Positions 28,439 to 37,506 are shown, counted from the stretch's first letter. The stretch: 64,000 nucleotides of DNA from Rhizobium terricola (GCF_012927355.1 NZ_JABBGK010000002.1:268758-332757); one strand, 5' to 3'. Numbers and translations are program-made. Notes: a model not told the origin generated them from the sequence alone.

Positions 28439-29107
28439 ATGAACACCAAGCTTCGTGCCCTTTTCGGCGCCTCTGTCGCGGCAAGCGTGCTTGCCCTGTC
28501 CGCCTCGTTTGCCAGTGCTGAAATGGCCGTCTCCGTCTATGGCGGTTTCCAGACGGCTCCGCACAGCGACGTCGAGGTTTCGGACCAGGCCGATTTCACG
28601 GCCGGCTGGGAAGGCAAGTCCTTCGCCATGCCTCCCTATTACGGCGTTCGCGGCACCTGGTGGATGGAAGATCTCGGCCAGCCGAACCTCGGCGTGTCGC
28701 TCGATTTCACCCACGCCAAGGTCTACGCCGACGACTCGACGCTTGCCGAAGCTGGCTGGAGCCATTTCGAATTCTCCGACGGCATCAACCTGCTGACGCT
28801 GAACGCCCTCTACCGTATGCCGATCGAAGGCACCAAGTTCGTGCCCTATGCTGGTCTCGGCGCCGGCGTCAACATTCCGCATGTCGAAGTCACGCGTGGT
28901 TCCGGCGAGACCTTCAACTACCAGCTCGGCGGCGCAACGGTGCAGGCCCAGGCCGGCGTCGAATACAAGTTCAACGACCGCTGGTCGACCTTCGTGGAAT
29001 ACAAGGGCAACTATTCGTGGGTCGACGTCGACATCGACAGCGGCGCCACCCTCAAGACCAATGTGATGACCAACGCGATCAACGCCGGCGTCAGCTTCCA
29101 CTTTTGA
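28439..29107 (+). CDS. Outer-membrane beta-barrel, LpxQ-like lipid A oxidase candidate
   Basis: A 222-aa protein with signal peptide ending in ASA and alternating hydrophobic strands, closing with a C-terminal phenylalanine (AGVSFHF) typical of outer-membrane barrels. Length and motifs such as YGGFQTAPHS, WEGKSFAMPPYYGVRGTWW and YAGLGAGVNIPHVEV resemble LpxQ, the rhizobial oxidase that turns the proximal glucosamine of lipid A into 2-aminogluconate. I recall that family as about 224 aa. If it is not LpxQ it is a related eight-stranded barrel of unknown role. Transcribed alone. Confidence 0.7.
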   Translation: MNTKLRALFGASVAASVLALSASFASAEMAVSVYGGFQTAPHSDVEVSDQADFTAGWEGKSFAMPPYYGVRGTWWMEDLGQPNLGVSLDFTHAKVYADDSTLAEAGWSHFEFSDGINLLTLNALYRMPIEGTKFVPYAGLGAGVNIPHVEVTRGSGETFNYQLGGATVQAQAGVEYKFNDRWSTFVEYKGNYSWVDVDIDSGATLKTNVMTNAINAGVSFHF

Positions 29108-29135
29108 TCGTTAGGCGGGTGTCTAGACCTGCCTC

Positions 29136-29603
29136 CTATTTGATGTCGCAGAAAACCGCGGCCTCGTGTGACAGGACAATGTCGCGCGGGGCCGTTTTCT
29201 TTGTGTCAGCAGCACTGAGCCTCAGCAAGTAGCGGCCCGTCAGGCGGTGCGGGTTCTTGCCGCTTGCCGTCGTCAGGATCGACAACTCGAAGATCTCGAA
29301 CGGTTCGGCACTGCGCGTGTCGGTGTAGATCTGCAGGCGCAGTTCGTCGTTGTCGACCCAGCTCTGCTTGAGCATGCCCGAATTGAGCTTCAGATTGTGG
29401 AAGGCCGCCGGTGCCTTTTCGGCCAACACATCGGCGATGCCGCGGAAATGTACCAGCTTGCGTCCGTCCCTCGCGCTGAACCCACTCTCTATCGAGAGCT
29501 TCAGGACATCGTCGGACGCGGCGCAGTAAATGCCCACCGCCGCACTGGCCGGTGGTGCGCCTACGGCAATGGCGACAGCAAGCGAAAGAACCAGGGCACG
29601 CAT
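29136..29603 (-). CDS. Secreted protein, first of two related paralogues
   Basis: A 155-aa protein with signal peptide MRALVLSLAVAIAVGAPPASA. The mature part starts IYCAASDDVLKLSIE and has the order: strand, FRGIADVL, FHNLKLNSG, WVDNDELRLQIYTD, FELSILTT, LTGRYLLRLSA. The same order of motifs appears in the gene at 29758-30219, so the two are paralogues on one strand. The ATG at 29603 has a strong GGAGGAG site. I recognise no named family; a small periplasmic beta-sandwich is plausible. Confidence 0.75.
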   Translation of the reverse strand: MRALVLSLAVAIAVGAPPASAAVGIYCAASDDVLKLSIESGFSARDGRKLVHFRGIADVLAEKAPAAFHNLKLNSGMLKQSWVDNDELRLQIYTDTRSAEPFEIFELSILTTASGKNPHRLTGRYLLRLSAADTKKTAPRDIVLSHEAAVFCDIK

Positions 29604-29757
29604 CGGACTCTCCTCCGGAAACAGATTCCGGTATTTCGGAGGATCATCATATCAGCAATATCTTAAACTTCATGAATCGCGAGAGCGATCGGCAACCCGG
29701 TCGGCATATTTCTTCCGAGACGACGTCCAGTGCCGCCGATTTCCGACGCTCAGGGTC

Positions 29758-30219
29758 CTAGCCCATCACGCAGGTCACCCGACCGACGCGATCATGCCGA
29801 ACCTCAAGGCCGTCATGGCCGGTCGCCAGCAAATGAAGACGGTATTCGCCGGAGAAATGCGTCTCGTCATCCCCGCCGCCGATCGTGACAAGGGCCAGAT
29901 CGAGATCGCCGAGCGCGGTGGTTGCCGGCGCCGGCACGTGAACATGGAGCCGGAACTCGCCGTCGAACAGCCAGTGATGCGGGAGGTTCTCGCCGGTCAG
30001 CTCGAAGGTCGGCAGGCGCTCGCCCAGCAGGGCATCGGAAAAGGCGAGCGTGCCGGCAAACCCGCTGATGACATCGCCCAGTCCGTCGCCGACGATGCCG
30101 GTGACGTCTAGCGTCAAATCGGCGTCGGCGATCGTGCAGTCGAAACGAGCCGTCGCGAAGGCCGGCGTCGAGGCCAGCCCCGCGAGACAGAACAGGACCA
30201 TGCTTGCTGCGTGCTTCAT
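29758..30219 (-). CDS. Secreted protein, second of two related paralogues
   Basis: A 153-aa protein with signal peptide MKHAASMVLFCLAGLASTPAFA. The mature part, FDCTIADADLTLDV, FAGTLAFS, FELTGENLPHHW, FDGEFRLHVHV, LALVTIGG, FSGEYRLHLLA, matches the neighbouring protein element by element. The start is the ATG at 30219 with GGAGGAA upstream; the open frame runs on into glcF but without meaning. Function unknown. The gap of about 150 bases between the paralogues suggests separate transcription or a loose operon. Confidence 0.75.
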   Translation of the reverse strand: MKHAASMVLFCLAGLASTPAFATARFDCTIADADLTLDVTGIVGDGLGDVISGFAGTLAFSDALLGERLPTFELTGENLPHHWLFDGEFRLHVHVPAPATTALGDLDLALVTIGGGDDETHFSGEYRLHLLATGHDGLEVRHDRVGRVTCVMG

Positions 30220-30275
30220 GCCGTTCCTCCGGGTGCGGATCACGGCAGCATTGAAGACCGAAAGCAGCGTTCCGA

Positions 30276-31580
30276 TCAAGCGGCCGGCAGTCCGGCCGGC
30301 CTGTCGCCGCCATAGGCCCAGTCGAGCAGCTCGATCGTGTGGACGATCGGCACCGAGGTGCCGGAGCCGATCTGGGTCATGCAGCCGATGTTTCCGGTGG
30401 CGATGACGTCCGGCCGGGTGGCTTCGAGGTTCTTCACCTTGCGGGCCTTCAGCTTGGCCGAGATCTCCGGCTGCATGATGTTGTACGTGCCGGCCGAACC
30501 GCAGCAAAGATGCCCCTCGGCCGGATCGCGCACCGTGAAGCCCGCATTCTTCAAGAGAATCTTCGGCGCCATCGTGATCTTCTGGCCATGCTGCATCGAA
30601 CAGGCCGAATGGTAGGTGACGGTCAGACCCTTCCTCTCCTGCTGCGGCAGATCCAGGGTCGAGAGATATTCCGTCACGTCCTTTGCCAGGGCCGAAACCC
30701 GTTTCGCCTTCTCGGCATAAGCCGGATCAAGGAGCAGCATGTGACCGTAGTCCTTGATCGTCGTGCCGCAGCCGGATGCGGTGATGATGATCGCGTCGAG
30801 ACCGCCGCGCTCGATCTCGCGGGTCCAGACGTCGACATTGCGGCGTGCGCTGTCGAGCGCCTGCGCCTCGCGGCCCATGTGATGCACCAGGGCGCCGCAG
30901 CAGCCCTCCCCCTCGGGCACGACCACCTCGATGCCGAGACGGGTGAGCAGGCGGATCGTCGCGGCATTGATGCCGGGATCGAGCACGGGCTGCGCACAGC
31001 CGGTGAGGATCGCGACGCGGCCCCGCTTTTCAGCCTGCGGCGCGCGGGCCCCCGGACGAGCACTGTCCCCGGCCGCCGGGATGCTGCGCGGTGCGAGGTC
31101 GAGCATGGCGCCCATCGGCTTCAATGCCGGAAAGCGCTTCAGCAGGCCGGCCAAGGGCCGGGCGAGGCGTGCCAGGCCGAGCGCCGCGCGGAAGCGGGCC
31201 GGATAAGGCAGGGTCATCGCCAGGATGCCGCGCGTCAGCCGGTTGACCAGGGGGCGCCGATAGGTTTTCTCGACATGGATGCGGGCATGGTCGATCAGAT
31301 GCATGTAGTCGACGCCCGACGGACAGGTCGTCGTGCAGGCAAGGCAGGAAAGACAGCGGTCGATATGGGTGACGATCTGCTTGTCGGCCGGGCGGCCGTT
31401 TTCCAGCATGTCCTTGATGAGATAGATGCGGCCGCGCGGGCTGTCGAGCTCGTTGCCGAGGGTCACATAGGTCGGACAGGTGGCCGTGCAGAAGCCGCAA
31501 TGCACGCATTTGCGCAGAATGCTCTCGGCTTCGGCCACATGCGGATCGGCAAGCTGTTCGGCAGTGAAACTGGTCTGCAT
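30276..31580 (-). CDS. glcF: Glycolate oxidase iron-sulfur subunit
   Basis: A 434-aa subunit of the membrane-associated glycolate dehydrogenase. Two 4Fe-4S motifs are present: CVHCGFCTATCPTY (about residues 25-38) and CLSCLACTTTCPSG (about 76-89). Two cysteine-rich CCG domains follow, with EGCCGALVHHMG and HLCCGSAGTYN. It passes electrons from the flavin subunits to the respiratory chain. The ATG at 31580 has AAGGAG upstream. It ends the operon that begins with glcD. Confidence 0.96.
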   Translation of the reverse strand: MQTSFTAEQLADPHVAEAESILRKCVHCGFCTATCPTYVTLGNELDSPRGRIYLIKDMLENGRPADKQIVTHIDRCLSCLACTTTCPSGVDYMHLIDHARIHVEKTYRRPLVNRLTRGILAMTLPYPARFRAALGLARLARPLAGLLKRFPALKPMGAMLDLAPRSIPAAGDSARPGARAPQAEKRGRVAILTGCAQPVLDPGINAATIRLLTRLGIEVVVPEGEGCCGALVHHMGREAQALDSARRNVDVWTREIERGGLDAIIITASGCGTTIKDYGHMLLLDPAYAEKAKRVSALAKDVTEYLSTLDLPQQERKGLTVTYHSACSMQHGQKITMAPKILLKNAGFTVRDPAEGHLCCGSAGTYNIMQPEISAKLKARKVKNLEATRPDVIATGNIGCMTQIGSGTSVPIVHTIELLDWAYGGDRPAGLPAA

Positions 31581-31611
31581 CAATTCGCTCCTTGCGGGGG
31601 CATGCGCCCCG

Positions 31612-31989
31612 TCACACCCACCAGGTCTCGGGCTTGGCGATCGGCTCGCCGGCATTGGCCTTCTGCAGACCGATCACGCAGCGGACGACCACCCAGACAA
31701 CAGTGCCCAGCGCCAGCAGCACGCCGACGAAGACGAAGGTCAGAACCACCGACACCAGACCGTAGAGCAGGCCGATCCAGAAGGTGCGGATCGCATAGGT
31801 GTAGTGGCTTTCGATCCAGCCGCCGGCCTTGCCGCGGTTGAGATAGGCAAGCACCAGGCCGACGAGGCCGGAAATGCCGATCAGGAAGCTGACGAGATAG
31901 AGGATATAGACGAGCTGGACATTCAGCTTGCCGGGCTGCAGCCAGTTTTCCGGGCGGGTCAGGTCCGGCTGGTTCGTCGGTTCGGTCAT
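31612..31989 (-). CDS. Small membrane protein (DUF4870-like) inside the glc operon
   Basis: A 125-aa protein with three hydrophobic segments: LVYILYLVSFLIGISGLVGLVLAYL, then a segment after the HYTYAIRTFWIG motif, then VGVLLALGTVVWVVVRCVIGL. This is the pattern of the DUF4870/TIM-barrel-unrelated small membrane family; its role is unknown. Its start overlaps the glcE stop by four bases (ATGA), and it ends 31 bases before glcF, so it is translated with the glycolate oxidase subunits. It could anchor or assemble the complex at the membrane (inference). Confidence 0.8.
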   Translation of the reverse strand: MTEPTNQPDLTRPENWLQPGKLNVQLVYILYLVSFLIGISGLVGLVLAYLNRGKAGGWIESHYTYAIRTFWIGLLYGLVSVVLTFVFVGVLLALGTVVWVVVRCVIGLQKANAGEPIAKPETWWV

Positions 31990-33197
31990 GCTGCTTCTCC
32001 TGTCACCATGCGGCCGGGATTGAAGATGCCGCGCGGGTCGAATTTCTCCCGCACCCGCTGCGAAAGCAATGCCACCGCGGGCGACTGCGGTTCGAAGGCC
32101 GATACACCGGCCCGGATAGCATCCGTGGCACGGACGAGCGTTGCATGGCCGCCGCCGGCCGCCTTCACATAGCGCCGCAGAAGGTCTGCCTCCGGATCGG
32201 CTTCCATCCGCATCCAGATCAGCCCGCCCTGCCAGTCGTAGAAGGCATCGATGCCGGATTCGAGGCGGAGTGCCGCGACCAGTTTCCAGCCTTCGGATGG
32301 AGCGACGGACACGCGCCAGAGGGGGCGTTGCGAACCGTCGGCATAGGGCGCCACATCGCGGATCTCGCGCCAGAGCGCCTTCGTGTCGGGCTCATCGAGC
32401 CTCGATACCGGGCCGAAGCCGGCCATTGCGCGCGCCAGCGTCTCGGCTCGAACGGCAACGGAGGCCTCGAGTCCCTCGAGCCGCAGCACGGTCGCCGCGC
32501 CGTCCGGCAGGCGTCCGGCGACGAAACGGCCGCGTACGCTTTCCGGCAGGTGGGCGGCACCGGACACCTCGACCGACGTCGCCATCGCGGCGGCCATCGC
32601 GCGGGCGGCCTGCTCGTCCTCGAGGCCGGACACGACGATGGTGACGGCCGTCTTCGGCGACGGCAGAACCTTGAACGTCACTTCGGTGAGGAAGCCGAGG
32701 GTGCCGTAGGAACCGGCGAGCAGCTTGACGAGGTCGAGGCCTGTGACGTTCTTCATCACGCGGCCGCCTGCCTTGACGATCTCCCCATGGCCGTTGACGA
32801 CGCGCAGGCCGAGAAGGTGGTCGCGGGCGGCGCCGGCTGTGAAGCGCCGGGGACCGGAGGCATTCACGCAAAACAGTCCGCCGATCGTCGGCTCACCTGT
32901 CGTTCCCATCATGCCGCGATGGTCCGGCGGCTCGAAAGCGAGGGACTGGCCGTTGGCGGCGACCGCCGCCTCGATCTCGGCGACCGGTGTGCCGGACCGG
33001 GCCGTCAGCACCATTTCGGCCGGATTGTAGGCGACGATACCGGCAAGGCCGGTCGAGCGGAGCGGCGTTGCAGCGGCGGCCAGGGCATTGCCAAAGCCGG
33101 CCCGCGTACCGCCGCCCGAAATGGCAAGCGGCGCCGCCCGTTCAGCGTGGTCGCGGATCAGGCCGGCGGCTTCGATTTCAGTCTGCGGGATCAGCAT
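31986..33197 (-). CDS. glcE: Glycolate oxidase FAD-binding subunit
   Basis: A 403-aa subunit with one FAD-binding-4 (PCMH) domain. Motifs are LAISGGGTRAGFG, VLTARSGTPVAEIEAA, TTGEPTIGGLFCVNASGPRRF and GRVMKNVTGLDLVKLLAGSYGTLG (each written here in part). It pairs with GlcD to oxidise glycolate to glyoxylate. The ATG at 33197 follows a RIME-like inverted repeat that separates it from glcD. The 3' end is coupled to the small membrane gene. Confidence 0.95.
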   Translation of the reverse strand: MLIPQTEIEAAGLIRDHAERAAPLAISGGGTRAGFGNALAAAATPLRSTGLAGIVAYNPAEMVLTARSGTPVAEIEAAVAANGQSLAFEPPDHRGMMGTTGEPTIGGLFCVNASGPRRFTAGAARDHLLGLRVVNGHGEIVKAGGRVMKNVTGLDLVKLLAGSYGTLGFLTEVTFKVLPSPKTAVTIVVSGLEDEQAARAMAAAMATSVEVSGAAHLPESVRGRFVAGRLPDGAATVLRLEGLEASVAVRAETLARAMAGFGPVSRLDEPDTKALWREIRDVAPYADGSQRPLWRVSVAPSEGWKLVAALRLESGIDAFYDWQGGLIWMRMEADPEADLLRRYVKAAGGGHATLVRATDAIRAGVSAFEPQSPAVALLSQRVREKFDPRGIFNPGRMVTGEAA

Positions 33198-33250
33198 GAC
33201 GCGCGCCTTTCCAGAGTTTGTTGTCTCCCGGCATTCGGCGCAGAGGTGCC

Positions 33251-33463
33251 GCCCCTCATCCGGCTGCCGCCACCTTCTCCCCGCAGGCGGGGAGAAGGAA
33301 CCGTGCCGCGAGCCACAGCACCCCAAAACGGCGCTCGGACATCAAAACTGCGCGACGGCGCACGTGTTGGTCCCACATCCGCGGAAGAGTGGACCACGAG
33401 GATGCCCCCACCGACCTTCTCCCCGTTCGACGGGGAGAAGGTGCCGGCAGGCGGATGAGGGGC
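33251..33463. repeat. Long inverted repeat, second RIME-like type
   Basis: Arms of about 48 bases at 33251-33298 and 33415-33463 are inverted copies with a few mismatches. Each holds an internal palindrome: CTTCTCCCC with GGGGAGAAG. The sequence differs from the copies at 7063 and 16359 but has the same architecture. It separates glcD from glcE inside the operon. Confidence 0.82.
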
Positions 33464-33492
33464 CTCGCGCCGGCGGGTCCGAAATCCGTGAC

Positions 33493-34926
33493 TCATGACC
33501 GGCCCTCCAGCGGAAAGACCTTGGAGGGATTGAGGATCCAGGCCGGATCGAAGGCGGCGCGGACCGCCATCTGCTGGGCGAGATCGGCATCCGCATACTG
33601 GTGGCGCATCAGGTCGCGTTTCTCGATCCCGACACCGTGTTCGCCGGTCAGGCAGCCGCCGGCGTCGACGCAGAGCTTGAGGATCTCCATTCCGGCGGCC
33701 TCGGCCCTTGCCGCATCGTCCGGGTCATTGATGTTGTAGAGGATCAGAGGATGCATGTTGCCGTCGCCGGCGTGGAAGACATTGGCCACCCGCAGGCCGT
33801 AGCGGTCGGTGATTTCCGACGTCTTCCGAAGCACATAGGCAAGCTGGCTGAGCGGCACCGTGCCGTCCATGCAGATATAGTCGGCGATACGACCGGTCGC
33901 ACCGAAGGCGGACTTGCGGCCCTTCCAGATCAGCGCGGCCTCGGTGGCCGACTGGCTTTCCCGGACGGTCTTCACCCCATGGCGCTTTGCGATCTCGACG
34001 ATCGAGGCGAGCATGGCCTCCATCTCGGCATCCGACCCCTCGACCTCGACGATCAGCAGCGCCTCGACGTCGAGCGGATAGCCGGCATGGGCAAAGGCTT
34101 CGCAGATCTCGATCGCCGGCTTGTCCATGAACTCGATGGCGACCGGAACGATGCCGGCGCCGATGACGTCGGCGACGCAGGAGCCGGCGGCCTCGGCACT
34201 GTCGAAGCCGAACAGCACGGGGCGCGCACCTTCCGGCTTGGCCAAGAGGCGGACCGTGGCTTCGGTGACGATGCCGAGCTGGCCTTCGGAACCGCAGACG
34301 AGGCCGAGCAAGTCATAGCCGGCGGCATCGAGCGCCTTGCCGCCGAGCTCGATCACCGTGCCGTCGACCAGCACCATCTTGACCCCGAGCAGGTTATTGG
34401 TGGTGACACCGTATTTCAGACAGTGCGCGCCACCGGAATTCATGCCGATGTTGCCGCCGATCGTACAGGCGAGCTGCGAGCTCGGGTCCGGCGCATAGAA
34501 GAAACCGTCCGCGCCAACCGCATCGGAGATCGAAAGATTGGTGACGCCGGCCTGAACGGTGGCGCATCGATTGGCGTAATCGACATCGATAATGCGGGTC
34601 ATCGCCGAGAGGCCGAGCACGACGGCATCCTCCTGCGGGATCGCACCGCCCGACAGGGACGTCCCCGCGCCACGCGGAACGACCGGAATGCCATATCGGT
34701 GGCAATATTTCATGACGGCTGCGACCTGGGCCGTCGTTTCGGGCAGGACGACCGCAAGCGGGCGACGGCGATAGGCGAGGAAGCCGTCCGTCTCGAAGGG
34801 AACGAGTTCGACCGGCTCGTGCACCAGGCGCTCCGCCGGGACAAGCTCGGCAAGGTCCGCGACGATCTCCCTGCGGCGCGAGAGGATCGCGGCATTCGGC
34901 TCCAGAAACTGGATGGCTTCGGACAT
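33493..34926 (-). CDS. glcD: Glycolate oxidase catalytic FAD subunit
   Basis: A 477-aa flavoprotein that oxidises glycolate or related 2-hydroxyacids. The PCMH FAD domain has IPVVPRGAGTSLSGGAIP and TIGGNIGMNSGGAHCLKYG. The C-terminal substrate domain has VFHAGDGNMHPLILY and CLTGEHGVGIEKRDL, with the conserved histidines. It is the first gene of glcD-glcE-membrane gene-glcF. It is divergent from a LysR gene with about 140 bases between. Confidence 0.97.
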   Translation of the reverse strand: MSEAIQFLEPNAAILSRRREIVADLAELVPAERLVHEPVELVPFETDGFLAYRRRPLAVVLPETTAQVAAVMKYCHRYGIPVVPRGAGTSLSGGAIPQEDAVVLGLSAMTRIIDVDYANRCATVQAGVTNLSISDAVGADGFFYAPDPSSQLACTIGGNIGMNSGGAHCLKYGVTTNNLLGVKMVLVDGTVIELGGKALDAAGYDLLGLVCGSEGQLGIVTEATVRLLAKPEGARPVLFGFDSAEAAGSCVADVIGAGIVPVAIEFMDKPAIEICEAFAHAGYPLDVEALLIVEVEGSDAEMEAMLASIVEIAKRHGVKTVRESQSATEAALIWKGRKSAFGATGRIADYICMDGTVPLSQLAYVLRKTSEITDRYGLRVANVFHAGDGNMHPLILYNINDPDDAARAEAAGMEILKLCVDAGGCLTGEHGVGIEKRDLMRHQYADADLAQQMAVRAAFDPAWILNPSKVFPLEGRS

Positions 34927-35064
34927 GGTTTCCTCCCTGGCTCAGGCATTTTGGCATACACCGCCGCCCCCTCGCCTTCAACTGGTATCTTTTCTTTACC
35001 ACTTCAACAAAAGTCGAGCAAATGCTATGCACTTATGACGAAATCGGAAAGAGTGGACGAGGCG

Positions 35065-35961
35065 ATGACCAATCTCGGCGATCTGGAAGTCTTTGCGCGG
35101 GTGATCGCGGCCGGCAGCATGTCGACGGCGGCGCGTGATCTCGGCCTATCGCCAGCAGTCGTGTCGAAGCGGATCAAGCGGCTGGAGGATCGGCTCGGCA
35201 CCCGCCTGCTGCAACGGACGACCCGGCAGATCTCGCTCACCGAAGCCGGACAGGGCTTTCACGAGCGGGTGCTTGCCGTCCTCGCCGGCCTCGAGGAGGC
35301 GGAGGCCTACGCCTCCGGCCGCTCTTCCGAAGTCGCCGGCACGCTGAAGATCTCGGCGCCGACATCCTTCGGCCGGCTCCATATCGCCCCCAATCTGAAG
35401 CCCTTCATGGAGGCCCATCCGGATCTTACCATCCATCTGGTTCTCTCCGACGAATTCACCGACATTGTCGGCGGCGGCTTTGACCTCGCGATCCGCATCG
35501 CCGAACTGACGGATTCGACGCTGGTCGCGCGGCGACTGGCGCCGGTGCGGCGCATCCTGTGCGCCTCGCCCGACTACATCGCCGCGCATGGAACGCCGCA
35601 GTCGATCGACGACCTCAAGCACCATCGCTGCCTGCCCGCCCACAACTATGACGCCTGGAAGCTGGAAGGGCCGCAGGGTTCGCTCAGCATCCGTCCCGAC
35701 GGCATGCTGATCACCAATTCGAGCGAGGTCATCCGAGAGGCGGTCATTGCCGGCCTCGGCATCGCCCTGCGTTCGACCTGGGATATCGGTCCAGAACTGA
35801 AATCCGGCAAGCTCGTTCAGGTGCTGCCGGCCTATGAAGGATCGCGCAGCGTGTCGCTTTCGGCGGTCTATCCGAGCCGCCAGTTCCTGCCGGCCAAGGT
35901 TCGCCTGTTCATCGACTATCTCGCCGAACTCTATGGTCCGGAACCCTACTGGGAGCGTTGA
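35065..35961 (+). CDS. LysR-family regulator, divergent from glcD
   Basis: A 298-aa LysR regulator with winged helix LGDLEVFARVIAAGSMSTAARDLGLS and the SKRIKRLEDRLGTRLLQRTTR segment, plus an effector domain of the DsdC/PltR-like kind (SAPTSFGRLHIAP). The start chosen is the ATG at 35065, with GGACGAGG upstream; an ATG ten codons earlier has none. Its position suggests control of the glcDEF genes, where E. coli uses the GntR protein GlcC instead. The inducer is unknown. Confidence 0.92.
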   Translation: MTNLGDLEVFARVIAAGSMSTAARDLGLSPAVVSKRIKRLEDRLGTRLLQRTTRQISLTEAGQGFHERVLAVLAGLEEAEAYASGRSSEVAGTLKISAPTSFGRLHIAPNLKPFMEAHPDLTIHLVLSDEFTDIVGGGFDLAIRIAELTDSTLVARRLAPVRRILCASPDYIAAHGTPQSIDDLKHHRCLPAHNYDAWKLEGPQGSLSIRPDGMLITNSSEVIREAVIAGLGIALRSTWDIGPELKSGKLVQVLPAYEGSRSVSLSAVYPSRQFLPAKVRLFIDYLAELYGPEPYWER

Positions 35962-35970
35962 GCCGAGAGG

Positions 35971-37380
35971 TCAGCGCAGGGCCTCGGGCACGGCGCTCCA
36001 GAAACCGAACTTTTTCGGATGGGTGCGCCGGAGGTCGTCGACGAAATCCTCGTGATGCCGGAGCCGCGCGTCGGCGGGCAGATGCGGCACGAGGCGGGTC
36101 AGTTCCACGAGATAGCGTGCGGCGTGCGGATAGGCGACGCCGATGCCACGGCGCAGGATGTCCATGATCAGCACGCGGTAGAGCACCGTCGCCGCGAGGG
36201 GTTGTTGGTCGGCCAAAGCCTCGGCGGCGGGCGCCAGATCCTCGTAATAGCGGCCTTCCCAGCGATCCTCGTGGCGAAGCACCAGATCCGCGGCGCGATC
36301 GAGCCTGGGCCAGGACACGAAGAAGTCGAGAGCCCCGTAGATGTCGCCGGCCTCCATCACGAAGGCGAAGGCCCTGTCCATTTCGTCGAATTCGGCGAAG
36401 TCGTCGAGTTTCGATAGATAGAGCCTCAAAACCTGGGGATCGAGCGTTTCGGCAAACTCCCGCCAGCGAAGTTCCTGGGCATCGCTCTTTCGCCTCAGGC
36501 GCTCGAGGATGTCCGCCTCCAGGAGGCGGCGCTCGCGCGCGCCATATTCCGGGCCGACCGAGACGATCTCGCCGCCGACGGGCAACAGTCGCATGCCGTT
36601 CGGGCGCATCTTCACCCATTCCAGCGCCTCTTCGTGGCGACCCGCCTCATGAAGCAGGCGCGCGACCGCCAGCGTGTCGCGGCGGTTCTCGGCCTTGGCG
36701 TTTTCGAGCGCCACGAAGGCATCGGCATCCTGCTGATGGACGGCAAGCGCCTGCAACAGATCGACGGCACCGAGCTTGCCGGGCTCCTTCGGCACCGCCT
36801 CGGCGAGAAGTGGTTTCCATGCGTCGGCGGCCGGCCTGGCCAGACCGACGATCAGGCCGCGGAGGAAGCCGACATGCTCACCATAGCGGTCGCGCAGCCG
36901 CAGCCTTTCGAGCAGAGGCGCAAGCGGCACCTGATCGACCGGCGGCAGCGCGCAGATCAGTTCGGCCGCTGCTGTCTCCGCGTCATCGAACACTTTCCAC
37001 AGGCGAGCATTGTCCGAGACGAGCCGGACCGAGACCGGAAACCGCAGCGCCAGCAACCGCAGGATACGTTCGGCCGCACCGGCCGGGTCGACGGTACCGA
37101 GTTCTGACAGGATCGTGCGGGCAAGTCCGGCGAACTCGATCGCCAGATCCTTGGCACGGGCATTGTTGATCCGTGTGCGCGCCTCTTCATGGGCCTCGAG
37201 CCGCTTGTCGATCAGCCGCGCCATTTCCGCCGGTCCGGTGCCGCCGGCAAGGGCTGCCTGCAACCGCGCCTTCAGCGCCTTGTTGGCGGAGGCTTCCTCC
37301 AGCAGGATGTCGACCAGCCTGTCGAGACCAAGGCCGCTCAAGCCCTTCCGGTCGAGTTTTGCGCGCGTCTGCCGGGCCAT
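35971..37380 (-). CDS. DUF6880-family protein
   Basis: A 469-aa soluble, mostly helical protein. It begins MARQTRAKLDRKGLSGLGLDRLVDILLEEA and has repeated helix pairs with RLHHEAGRHEEALEWV-type segments (TPR-like) in the second half, ending HPKKFGFWSAVPEALR. This fits DUF6880, whose function is unknown; the TPR-like helices suggest a protein-binding role. The start is the ATG at 37380; a longer open frame crosses the hicA promoter and is not credible. It is convergent with the LysR gene, with nine bases between. Confidence 0.8.
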   Translation of the reverse strand: MARQTRAKLDRKGLSGLGLDRLVDILLEEASANKALKARLQAALAGGTGPAEMARLIDKRLEAHEEARTRINNARAKDLAIEFAGLARTILSELGTVDPAGAAERILRLLALRFPVSVRLVSDNARLWKVFDDAETAAAELICALPPVDQVPLAPLLERLRLRDRYGEHVGFLRGLIVGLARPAADAWKPLLAEAVPKEPGKLGAVDLLQALAVHQQDADAFVALENAKAENRRDTLAVARLLHEAGRHEEALEWVKMRPNGMRLLPVGGEIVSVGPEYGARERRLLEADILERLRRKSDAQELRWREFAETLDPQVLRLYLSKLDDFAEFDEMDRAFAFVMEAGDIYGALDFFVSWPRLDRAADLVLRHEDRWEGRYYEDLAPAAEALADQQPLAATVLYRVLIMDILRRGIGVAYPHAARYLVELTRLVPHLPADARLRHHEDFVDDLRRTHPKKFGFWSAVPEALR

Positions 37381-37494
37381 TCCGTTCCAATTGTGCCGTT
37401 CATTGCGATTGCCGCCTATATCCGACGGACGGCAACGGTGGGCAAGGAGATTTCGCAAGCGCGGGGCGGCAAGGTATGCCGCCTCGGCCTCGTG

Positions 37495-37506
37495 ATATTG
37501 CAATAT
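37495..37506 (+). promoter_or_regulatory. Candidate hicAB operator/promoter
   Basis: ATATTGCAATAT is a perfect twelve-base palindrome 28 bases before hicA, followed by GGTACC and a related GGTATC, in a locally AT-rich stretch. HicB antitoxins repress their own operon at such sites. Assignment inferred. Confidence 0.5.

Noticed and set aside
30339..31841. 500-codon plus-strand frame
   Set aside because: Antisense of glcF; no motif of its own.
33601..35034. Long plus-strand extension in front of the LysR gene
   Set aside because: It runs antisense through glcD; the real LysR protein begins at 35065, where the helix-turn-helix begins.
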